Below are positions 1 to 5,863 of a stretch of DNA of 8,834 bases, piece by piece (within the stretch, counting starts at the first letter, position 1; each line of letters begins with the position of its first letter). The notes beneath the pieces are model-generated. The model had not been told where the DNA came from, did no database searches, and worked only from the letters and a program-made list of their open reading frames with translations. Source of the DNA: Bin55 sp965199895 (GTDB taxonomy: Bacteria > Pseudomonadota > Gammaproteobacteria > Pseudomonadales > Azotimanducaceae); NCBI GenBank assembly GCA_965199895.1, contig CBDATJ010000006.1, positions 1 through 8,834 on the forward strand. Reading direction: 5' to 3'. Position numbers and translations under genes: made by a program.

Positions 1-230
1 GTTCCACCTATGAGTTCCACCACCACATCCACTTCATCATTGATTAAGGAATCGAGTGAAGTCGAAAAGGGTGTACCCGACAGATCTACTCCAACACGAA
101 GTGATCGGCTCGCTAGACGTGAAACAGAGATCGACTGTGAAGCCTGTCGATTAACTCTTTCTGAATTTTGGTTTAAAAGTCTTAGTAATCCCTGGGCAAC
201 CGTACCCAACCCGGCAATGCCGATTCGCAT
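1..230 (-). CDS. hom: Homoserine dehydrogenase, N-terminal part (cut by window edge)
   Basis: Homoserine dehydrogenase reduces aspartate semialdehyde to homoserine with NAD(P)H in the cytoplasm, the branch point toward threonine and methionine. Only about 76 residues are visible. The protein opens MRIGIAGLGTVAQG, the glycine-rich Rossmann turn (G7, G9, and A12 where many homologues have Gly). It reaches VVVELIGG at residues 69-76, the conserved strand and loop of the family. The frame is open to the left edge, so the C-terminal catalytic and any ACT domain lie outside. The ATG at 230 is the only good start, because an in-frame TAA lies five codons upstream at 245-243. No strong SD precedes it. 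It begins 31 bases after dsbC on the same strand, so co-transcription is likely. Family identity is firm; cofactor preference cannot be judged. Confidence 0.92.
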   Translation of the reverse strand, partial: MRIGIAGLGTVAQGLLRLLNQNSERVNRQASQSISVSRLASRSLRVGVDLSGTPFSTSLDSLINDEVDVVVELIGG

Positions 231-261
231 CGTGAAGTGAACTTATGCCAGTTCCGAGCTG

Positions 262-1131
262 CTATGAAGAATCAACGAGTGATCGAATGTATTCGATGAT
301 GCGTTCAGCTTCCATGTATCCCCTGATAAAGGTACCATCGGACAGTATTCCAGCAGGTGTTCCGGTCACTCCCATTTTTTTACCTAATTTCAAGTGTTCG
401 ACGACCGGATTCACACAATCTTTGGTCTTGATGTTCTTTCCGTTTTTGAGTAAAGTCAGTGCTGCCTTGGGGTCATCTGCGCACCAAGCTGAAACAAGAT
501 TGTGATAAGAATCAGACTCTACTCCCGCTCGTGGATATGCAAGATACCTGACCGTGATCCCGGCATCCGTGTATTGATCGATTTCTTTGTGTAAAAGAGC
601 GCAGTAACCGCAGGTATAGTCGGTAAAAACGTAATACTCAATACCAATGGAATCTTCCTCTTCTGGAGCAAAGTCAATGGTCTCGTCGCTAGACAAAGTC
701 ATGAGCATTTCACTTCGTATGGTTTTCCGCTTCTCCTCGGTAAGGTTTATTAATCGGCCTTGTTCTTCATGAACTTCAAGAATTTCACTTTCCGGCCCAA
801 AAACGTACTTTCCATCGTCGGAAATATAGATCACCTGGTTATCATCGGTTTCCACCACCCTGAGGCCTTTTATTGGGACTTCCTCAATGGACAGCGGCCG
901 CACTCCCAGACCCTGAAGTGTGCGCATCACTCCTCCTAAATCTTGCTCTAACATTGAGTCATTAGTTTCTTCGAATTCGGAGGTTTCGTTTACTGTTTCG
1001 TTTTCTATTTTCTCTTGCGCACTAACCCAAAATGCGCTAAAAGAAATCAAGAGTCCGAGTAAAACAGTCACTAGGCTGGTGCGGATTAAATCTTTCCTAA
1101 CCGCGAGGATGATGTTGTTCATGTATGTCAT
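262..1131 (-). CDS. dsbC: Periplasmic thiol:disulfide interchange protein DsbC (disulfide isomerase)
   Basis: DsbC is a homodimeric periplasmic isomerase that reshuffles wrong disulfides and is kept reduced by DsbD. With the ATG at 1131 it has 289 residues. It has a basic N-terminus, a hydrophobic stretch at about residues 16-34 and a likely cleavage after VSA, just before QEK. A Glu/Asn-rich linker follows (about residues 39-64), then the DsbC dimerisation domain (YISDDGKYVFGP). The thioredoxin-like domain has the active site FTDYTCGYC (C174, C177), the second structural cysteine pair (C217, C239) and the cis-proline in GVTGTPA. The open frame extends to 1224, but those residues look nothing like a signal peptide. 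The ATG at 1131 has an AAGG four bases upstream; a second ATG at 1122 is also possible. The start lies inside the xerD 3' end, giving a 35-base overlap. The protein is longer than the usual 230-240 residues, mainly because of the acidic linker. Confidence 0.93.
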   Translation of the reverse strand: MTYMNNIILAVRKDLIRTSLVTVLLGLLISFSAFWVSAQEKIENETVNETSEFEETNDSMLEQDLGGVMRTLQGLGVRPLSIEEVPIKGLRVVETDDNQVIYISDDGKYVFGPESEILEVHEEQGRLINLTEEKRKTIRSEMLMTLSSDETIDFAPEEEDSIGIEYYVFTDYTCGYCALLHKEIDQYTDAGITVRYLAYPRAGVESDSYHNLVSAWCADDPKAALTLLKNGKNIKTKDCVNPVVEHLKLGKKMGVTGTPAGILSDGTFIRGYMEAERIIEYIRSLVDSS

Positions 1132-2050
1132 GCAACCTTTTTGTGGCGATGTGAGTGTAAATCTGTGTTGTAGACAATGAAGCATGCCCCAACAACAGTT
1201 GAACGGTGCGTAGATCTGCACCATGATTCAGTAAGTGTGTTGCGAATGCGTGTCGCAGTGAATGCGGTGAGAGCGGCTTCGTAATTCCAGCTCGTTTAGC
1301 ATACCGTTTTATTGCATACCAAAACGTCTGGCGCGTCATAGTTTGACCTCGGTTACTTGGGAATAGTTCATTACAAGATTTTCCTTTGGTGAGCTGAGGA
1401 CGAATCTCGACCAAATATGTTTCCAACCAATCAAGCGCAACTTCACCAAATGGAATGATACGTTCCTTGTTGCCCTTGCCAATCACTCGAACCATCGCTT
1501 GATTGATGTTGACCGAATGTAGAGGTAAGTTCACCATCTCTGACACTCGTAGTCCAGTCGCATACATCAACTCCAGCATAACTCGATCACGAAATTCATT
1601 GGGCTTGGCGTCGATTTCGGGAGCATCAAAAAGTATTTCAACTTCCTGCTCTGTCAACGTATCGGGTAGGTGCTTGCCAATGGAGGGATTAGGTATGTGT
1701 GCACAGGGATTTTGTCGCATACGACCTAAATCTACGGTATAGTCAAAGAATCTTCTAAGGGTAGAAAGTAACCGAGCTGTAGATCGTGCTGAATAACCAT
1801 CATTCATGATAGCGGCTAAGAACGCCAATACCGTTGCTTCTTGACACTGAACGAGAGGTTTTTTAGCCCAATCGAAGAATCGATACAAATCACTTTGATA
1901 GGCATCGCAGGTAACACGAGACAGACCTCGTTCTATCCAGACATGCTGAATAAAGCGTTCAACTTCTGGTGGAGCGTAGAGACCTCGGTGCTCTGGTTTC
2001 CCCCAACTGTGTCTTTCTTGCTTTGGCGTGCATCCGTTCAGCCTCCACAA
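1097..2050 (-). CDS. xerD: Tyrosine recombinase XerD (start uncertain)
   Basis: XerD acts with XerC at dif, under FtsK control, to resolve chromosome dimers. The frame has the SAM-like core-binding domain (about residues 29-115) and the full catalytic set: R168 (ATGLRVSE), K192 (GKGNKER), H263 and R266 (SPHSLRHAF), H289 (LLGHASLSTTQIY) and nucleophile Y298. Spacing between these residues matches E. coli XerD. The end, HEQHHPRG, resembles the XerD C-terminus rather than XerC. The N-terminus is unclear. The frame has no ATG or GTG before the conserved region, so the TTG at 2050 is given. It adds about 20 residues that E. coli XerD lacks, and no SD precedes it. A GGAGG at 2046-2042 sits eight bases before an ATG at 2033, but that ATG is in another frame and stops after 24 codons. 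The frames would join if the run of five G (2004-2000) had four. The gene starts 13 bases after rplS and overlaps dsbC. Confidence 0.9.
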   Translation of the reverse strand: MWRLNGCTPKQERHSWGKPEHRGLYAPPEVERFIQHVWIERGLSRVTCDAYQSDLYRFFDWAKKPLVQCQEATVLAFLAAIMNDGYSARSTARLLSTLRRFFDYTVDLGRMRQNPCAHIPNPSIGKHLPDTLTEQEVEILFDAPEIDAKPNEFRDRVMLELMYATGLRVSEMVNLPLHSVNINQAMVRVIGKGNKERIIPFGEVALDWLETYLVEIRPQLTKGKSCNELFPSNRGQTMTRQTFWYAIKRYAKRAGITKPLSPHSLRHAFATHLLNHGADLRTVQLLLGHASLSTTQIYTHIATKRLHDIHEQHHPRG

Positions 2051-2063
2051 TAGTGGAATATCT

Positions 2064-2414
2064 TTAGACTCGTTCCTTGATTCTTGCAGATCGTCCTGAT
2101 CTCTCTCTTAAATAATACAGTTTAGCTTGGCGAACGTCTCCACGACGCACAACCTTAATCGAACGAATCAAAGGGCTGTGGGTTTGAAAACTTCTCTCGA
2201 CACCCACTCCGTGGGAGATTTTTCTCACTGTGAAGGATGAATTTAGACCTCGATTTCTCATCGCTATGACTACACCTTCAAAGGCTTGAATACGATCTCT
2301 TGAACCCTCTCGAACTATTACTTGAACTGAAACAGTATCCCCAGCTCTGAACTCGGGGATGGAATCCTTGAGTTGTTCGTTCTCAATTTGTTCAATGACC
2401 TTGTTATTTCTCAT
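2064..2414 (-). CDS. rplS: 50S ribosomal protein L19 (bL19)
   Basis: bL19 sits at the 30S-50S interface of the ribosome. The 116-residue product is a full-length match (E. coli has 115). It carries the family sequences FRAGDTVSVQVIVREGSRDR, IQAFEGVVIAMRNRG, FTVRKISHGVGVER and VVRRGDVRQAKLYYLRERSG, and a basic C-terminus. The ATG at 2414 overlaps the trmD stop as ATGA. It is preceded by a strong SD (AAAGGAG at 2429-2423, eight-base spacer), so L19 probably has high independent initiation as well as coupling to trmD. Last of the four classic rpsP-operon genes; xerD follows after 13 bases. Confidence 0.97.
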   Translation of the reverse strand: MRNNKVIEQIENEQLKDSIPEFRAGDTVSVQVIVREGSRDRIQAFEGVVIAMRNRGLNSSFTVRKISHGVGVERSFQTHSPLIRSIKVVRRGDVRQAKLYYLRERSGRSARIKERV

Positions 2415-3184
2415 ACTACTATCTCCTTTGTTGATGTCGTTTCAAATTCTCTGGACGAGAGGAATGCACGCAAAGCTTGTTCCTCTTCTTCACTCCAATC
2501 TCGATCCAACAATAATTCGGGACGACGTTCCCACGTACGCTTAATTCGTTCCTGAGTACGCCATTGTTCGACTTTTTTGTGGTCACCGGACAACAAGATG
2601 TCCGGAACTGAAAGACCTTCAAATTCTCTTGGCCTGGTATAGTGCGGACAACCCAATAGTCGATCACTAAACGATTCCTCTTGAATCGAATCAGGATTAC
2701 TCAAAGTACCTGACTTCAATCGACCCACAACGTCTAATACAACCAGTGCAGCGAGTTCACCACCACTCAGTACGTAGTCTCCAACCGAAATTTCCCTGTC
2801 CACATATCGTTCGATGAAGCGTTCGTCGACACCTTCGTATCGACCAGCGACCAGTAGTATCCAATCCATTTCTGCAAATTCCTCAGCTGTTGCTTGATCG
2901 AATCGATTACCTTGTGGAGTCATATACACTGTCGTAGGTGGAGTCTTCGGTGAATTATCGCGTGCAGCTTGAACACATGCTGCTAATGGCTCTGCTTCCA
3001 TGATCATCCCTGGACCACCACCAAACGGTCGATCATCGATACTGCCACAGGCACTCTGGGTGTAGTCTCGAGGGTTATAGATGTCAAGGGTGATGTCACC
3101 CCGACGGATGGCGTTGCCCACTACACCCTCTTGTAGAGAAGCATGAACGAGTTCGGGGAAAATGGTGACGATACCTACTCTCAT
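2411..3184 (-). CDS. trmD: tRNA (guanine-N1)-methyltransferase TrmD
   Basis: TrmD uses S-adenosylmethionine to methylate G37 at N1 in tRNAs that read CNN codons, preventing +1 frameshifting. The 257-residue product is normal length. It has the N-terminal SPOUT fold start MRVGIVTIFPELV, the loop DDRPFGGGPGMIM, VAGRYEGVDERF and the trefoil-knot SAM site ISVGDYVLSGGELAALVVLD. It also has the interdomain and tRNA-contacting stretch ESFSDRLLGCPHYTRP and the C-terminal WRRPELL-type region (TWERRPELLLDRDW). It begins seven bases after the rimM stop, with a weak SD, and its stop overlaps the rplS start. The C-terminal residues after RAFLSS are poorly conserved, as is normal. Confidence 0.97.
   Translation of the reverse strand: MRVGIVTIFPELVHASLQEGVVGNAIRRGDITLDIYNPRDYTQSACGSIDDRPFGGGPGMIMEAEPLAACVQAARDNSPKTPPTTVYMTPQGNRFDQATAEEFAEMDWILLVAGRYEGVDERFIERYVDREISVGDYVLSGGELAALVVLDVVGRLKSGTLSNPDSIQEESFSDRLLGCPHYTRPREFEGLSVPDILLSGDHKKVEQWRTQERIKRTWERRPELLLDRDWSEEEEQALRAFLSSREFETTSTKEIVV
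2423..2429 (-). promoter_or_regulatory. Strong Shine-Dalgarno of rplS inside the trmD 3' end
   Basis: On the minus strand AAAGGAG lies eight bases before the rplS ATG, within the last codons of trmD. It is among the strongest ribosome-binding sites in the window. The starts of rpsP, rimM, hom and the CNNM gene show little or no SD. It fits the need for much more L19 than TrmD from one transcript. Confidence 0.75.
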
Positions 3185-3191
3185 GAGGACC

Positions 3192-3716
3192 CTAGCTCCA
3201 ATCCTTTTGCCAGGTCACAATCAATCGCTTTCGAGGTTCAATCTTGACCACATACTCATCCACTAAGGGAATCAAATGCTCTTCACTGTTCTCTGAACTC
3301 ACATGGATGATTTCGTGAGCGCTACTCAATGAAATATCTTGTACTGTTCCCAAGGTTTCACCATCCGTGTTTTCAACCTCGCACCCTACCAAATCGACCC
3401 AATAGTGTTCATTGGAAGAGGGTTCCGGTAACGATGAACGCGGAGTTCCGATGAGTCGGTTCACAAACACAGCTGCGTCATCTCGATTATTGCATTCATT
3501 GATTCGGACTACTAGTCCTTTATTCATCGTTTGAGTATTGAAGGACACGATCAACTCCCACGTTACTGATTCCCCTTCCGCGGATCCAAGTGCCCACGGT
3601 TTGTAGTTTACGAGATTTTCGGGAGGTTGGGTATAGCTAGTGAGGTGATTCCAACCCTTAATTCCGAAGGGACGTGCTACCCTGCCAACAATTACAAATG
3701 AGTCGGTGTGATCCAT
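3192..3716 (-). CDS. rimM: 16S rRNA processing / 30S maturation factor RimM
   Basis: RimM binds S19 and helps assemble the 30S head. The 174-residue product is normal length. The N-terminal beta-barrel domain begins VIVGRVARPFGIKGW (the usual motif reads G-x-HGIKG; here Pro-Phe replaces the His). The central region has MNKGLVVRINECNNRDDA and LIGTPRSSLP. The C-terminal PRC-barrel has HYWVDLVGCEVEN, GTVQDI and HLIPLVDEYVVKIE, ending with the family's VTWQKDW. It starts 53 bases after rpsP with no clear SD, which fits low expression relative to the flanking ribosomal proteins. The start gives the correct family N-terminus. Confidence 0.95.
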   Translation of the reverse strand: MDHTDSFVIVGRVARPFGIKGWNHLTSYTQPPENLVNYKPWALGSAEGESVTWELIVSFNTQTMNKGLVVRINECNNRDDAAVFVNRLIGTPRSSLPEPSSNEHYWVDLVGCEVENTDGETLGTVQDISLSSAHEIIHVSSENSEEHLIPLVDEYVVKIEPRKRLIVTWQKDWS

Positions 3717-3769
3717 TTTTCGGGTACAACACTAAACTCAACACAGAATACGAACTAGAGTTAGAAAAC

Positions 3770-4237
3770 CTAGCTCTTGGATTCAAACGACTGTTCGTCA
3801 GTTTCTTCAGCCTCTGGTTTATCCTCTGCTTCGGTTTCGTTATCTGTTGAAGCTTCAGGGTCTTCAATAACTCCTGCAGATTCTTCTGTAGCAGGAGTTT
3901 CTTCCGAAGCTTGAAGCTCATCAGCTGCAGCTTCTTCTTGTGAGGCTTCTTCAACAGGTGCAGGAGCAGCAACCGGTTCTTCGGGAGTAAACGGAGCGAT
4001 TCGGGCTTTTTTGACGATGTTCGCAACTTTGGGAGACAGTTTGGCACCAACACTTTCCCAATAATCGATGCGTTCCAGGTTGACTTCAAAATCCTTCGCC
4101 TGTCCACGAGCTATGGGGTTGTAATAGCCAACTCTCTCAATGAATCTACCATCACGTGAGTTTCTGCGATCAGTCACAGACAAGTGATAAAAAGGCTTTT
4201 TCTTGGTTCCCGCACGGGATAAACGAACTACGACCAT
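3770..4237 (-). CDS. rpsP: 30S ribosomal protein S16 (bS16) with long acidic C-terminal tail
   Basis: bS16 is an early-assembling 30S protein. Residues 1-82 are an ordinary bS16: MVVVRLSRAGTKKKPFYHL, DRRNSRDGRFIERVGYYNP, then LERIDYWESVGAKLSPKV. The usual protein stops at about 80-90 residues, whereas this one runs to 155. The extra 73 residues (83-155) are low-complexity Glu/Ala/Pro/Ser/Thr with 26 acidic residues and only two lysines, so they are probably disordered and strongly negative. The frame is uninterrupted and the core is intact, so this is an extension and not a fusion to a recognisable domain. The ATG at 4237 has no evident SD. A candidate promoter lies just upstream, which would give a short leader. 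First gene of the rpsP-rimM-trmD-rplS series. Confidence 0.96.
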   Translation of the reverse strand: MVVVRLSRAGTKKKPFYHLSVTDRRNSRDGRFIERVGYYNPIARGQAKDFEVNLERIDYWESVGAKLSPKVANIVKKARIAPFTPEEPVAAPAPVEEASQEEAAADELQASEETPATEESAGVIEDPEASTDNETEAEDKPEAEETDEQSFESKS

Positions 4238-4270
4238 AACAAACTAAACACTGACTAAATTAGAAGAGGA

Positions 4271-4299
4271 ATTTTACTCAAATTGAACCGAATTGTCCT
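4271..4299 (-). promoter_or_regulatory. Candidate sigma70 promoter of the rpsP operon
   Basis: On the minus strand AGGACA (4299-4294) resembles a -35 box (four of six). A 17-base spacer separates it from TAAAAT (4276-4271), a -10 box matching five of six. Transcription would start near 4264, leaving a leader of about 27 bases before the rpsP ATG. The site lies in the 130-base ffh-rpsP gap, downstream of the stem-loop after ffh, where an operon promoter is expected. This is a pattern match by eye only. Confidence 0.45.
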
Positions 4300-4324
4300 G
4301 TTTCAGGGGACTGGTACAAGAATT

Positions 4325-4366
4325 TCATGCTCATGGTTCGTTCTGTCCTACCGCCCTTGAGCATGA
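4325..4366 (-). terminator. Stem-loop immediately after the ffh stop (possible terminator or attenuator)
   Basis: TCATGCTCA (4325-4333) and TGAGCATGA (4358-4366) are perfect 9-base inverted arms around a 24-base loop. The loop can form a further GGT/ACC pair near its base. The structure begins one base past the ffh stop codon. Downstream on the minus strand there is no run of U, only AAATTC, so it is not a standard intrinsic terminator. It could be a 3'-end stabiliser, a partial terminator or an attenuator between ffh and rpsP. Confidence 0.4.
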
Positions 4367-4367
4367 G

Positions 4368-5729
4368 TTACATTCCCAGCATATTGAGACTGTTTGGATC
4401 AAGGTTCGACAATTTTTTCAGTGTTTTTTGGCTGGTCGCACGCTTCATTTGTTTGTCCATTTGGTTGAACTTCCGTAGCGTGAAACTGACATCCTGAACC
4501 TTGGTGCCACTCCCATTAGCGATTCTCCGTTTTCGGGAGGTTGAATTGACGATAATGTAGGGGAATTTGCGTTCATGCATAGTCATCGAATCTATGATCA
4601 CACAATGCTGATCAAGTTCTTCCTCATCCGGAACTTTCATCTTGCTTTGCATTTGCCCCACTTCTGGGAACTTCTTCATCATTTCCGATAGACCTCCCAT
4701 GTCTTTCATCTGTTGCAGCTGATCACGCATATCTTGGAGGTTGAATCGTTTACGACCGAGAATCTTTTTGCTAAGCCGTACTGCTTTTTTCTTGTCAAGT
4801 TTTCGTTCTGCTTCTTCAACCAGAGACAACACATCACCCATTCCCAGAATGCGAGAAGCAATTCGGTCTGGTCGGAATGGTTCCAGTCTATCCAGTCCTT
4901 CACCGGTACCCAAAAACTTAATGGGTTTACCGGTGACCACACGAACGGACATGGCAGCACCCCCGCGGGCATCGCCATCGGTTTTTGCAAGTATGACACC
5001 CGTGAGTGCTAGAGATTGATCGAACGCTCGAGCTGTGTTGGCTGCATCTTGACCGGTCATCGAATCAACCACAAACAAAGTCTCTCGTGGACTCAATACA
5101 CCATGCAGCTCTTTCAGTTCCTGCATCATTTCCTGATCAATGGTGAGCCGACCTGCGGTGTCCACAATCAATACTTCATCGAAGTTCTTTCGCGATTGAG
5201 CTAAAGCTGATCTTGCAATTTTGCGTGGATCTTCATCTTGGCTACTAGAAATAAACGGAATATTCGCAGCTCCTGCGAGTACCCGCAACTGTTCGATAGC
5301 TGCGGGTCGATGAACGTCAGCTGATACCACAGAAACTTGTTTCTTTTCGACATCGACCAGTCGTTTGGCTAACTTGATGACCGTTGTAGTCTTACCCACC
5401 CCTTGGAGTCCAGCCATGAGTACTACATTGGGTCTATTACCCCCTCCTAGATCAAGTTCTTTGCTTTCTTTTCCCATCAACTCCACTAATTCGTCGTTGA
5501 TGATCTTCACGAACGCATTTCCGGGCTGGAGTTGCCTTGAAACTGTGGTACCTAGAGCTTTTGCTTGGATTTGGCCGACGAACTCAGCTACGACACTGAA
5601 AGACACATCAGCTTCAAGCAGTGCGTTTCTCACCTCTTTGACTGCGTCCCTGATGTTAGCTTCTGTGAGCTTACGATGACGAATCGACCCCAGTAAATTT
5701 GAGAATCTCTGTGAGACGTTTTCAAACAT
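4368..5729 (-). CDS. ffh: Signal recognition particle GTPase Ffh
   Basis: Ffh binds 4.5S RNA and signal sequences at the ribosome and, with FtsY, delivers nascent membrane proteins. The 453-residue product is full length. It has the N domain (about 1-85, with LLEADVSFSVV), the G domain with P-loop GLQGVGKTTT, SADVHRPAA, DTAGRL, ILAKTDGDARGG and the FLGTGEGLDRLEPF closing loop, and an M domain from about 295. The M domain keeps LQQMKDMGGLSEMMKKFP, IIDSMTMHERKFP and the RNA-binding SRKRRIANGSG. Two details are unusual: the G4 motif reads AKTD where TKxD is typical, and the last 40 residues have few methionines compared with E. coli. The ATG at 5729 is the first possible start (a TAG lies two codons upstream) and gives the normal MFENVSQRF. 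An AGGAG lies 13 bases upstream, rather far. Its gene diverges from the broken ccsA. Confidence 0.97.
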   Translation of the reverse strand: MFENVSQRFSNLLGSIRHRKLTEANIRDAVKEVRNALLEADVSFSVVAEFVGQIQAKALGTTVSRQLQPGNAFVKIINDELVELMGKESKELDLGGGNRPNVVLMAGLQGVGKTTTVIKLAKRLVDVEKKQVSVVSADVHRPAAIEQLRVLAGAANIPFISSSQDEDPRKIARSALAQSRKNFDEVLIVDTAGRLTIDQEMMQELKELHGVLSPRETLFVVDSMTGQDAANTARAFDQSLALTGVILAKTDGDARGGAAMSVRVVTGKPIKFLGTGEGLDRLEPFRPDRIASRILGMGDVLSLVEEAERKLDKKKAVRLSKKILGRKRFNLQDMRDQLQQMKDMGGLSEMMKKFPEVGQMQSKMKVPDEEELDQHCVIIDSMTMHERKFPYIIVNSTSRKRRIANGSGTKVQDVSFTLRKFNQMDKQMKRATSQKTLKKLSNLDPNSLNMLGM

Positions 5730-5790
5730 TAGCTAATTTATTCTCCTGTTTTGTCGGTATATGAAACCGTAGAGGTCAATAATGTGTACG

Positions 5791-5805
5791 ATAATTCGGA
5801 ATTAT
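5791..5805. promoter_or_regulatory. Perfect 15-bp palindrome in the ffh/ccsA divergent region
   Basis: ATAATTC-G-GAATTAT is a perfect 7-1-7 inverted repeat near the middle of the 134-base gap between the ffh start and the ccsA remnant. It overlaps CATAAT, a -10-like hexamer on the ffh strand, although I see no matching -35. It could be an operator, but AT-rich palindromes also arise by chance. I find no convincing full promoter for either direction in 5730-5863. Confidence 0.25.
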
Positions 5806-5863
5806 GGTAATAATCTCTCCGAAAAGCCTCACACTGCTCGAACTTCTTCGCAAATTTGAACTC

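Noticed and set aside
1132..1224. Upstream extension of dsbC from 1224.
   Set aside because: Those residues are antisense-like shadow of xerD coding sequence and contain several Cys/His. The signal peptide begins after the ATG at 1131.
3749..3776. Weak stem near the rpsP stop (GAGCTAG with CTAGTTC) as a terminator.
   Set aside because: It is a seven-pair stem with a G-U pair and an 11-base loop, with no U run. The downstream genes are classically co-transcribed.
3658..4107. 149-codon minus-strand frame rich in Lys and Leu overlapping rpsP and rimM.
   Set aside because: It is the shifted reading of the Glu-rich rpsP tail (GAA/GAG repeats read as AAG/AGA codons). It overlaps two well-matched genes and resembles no family.
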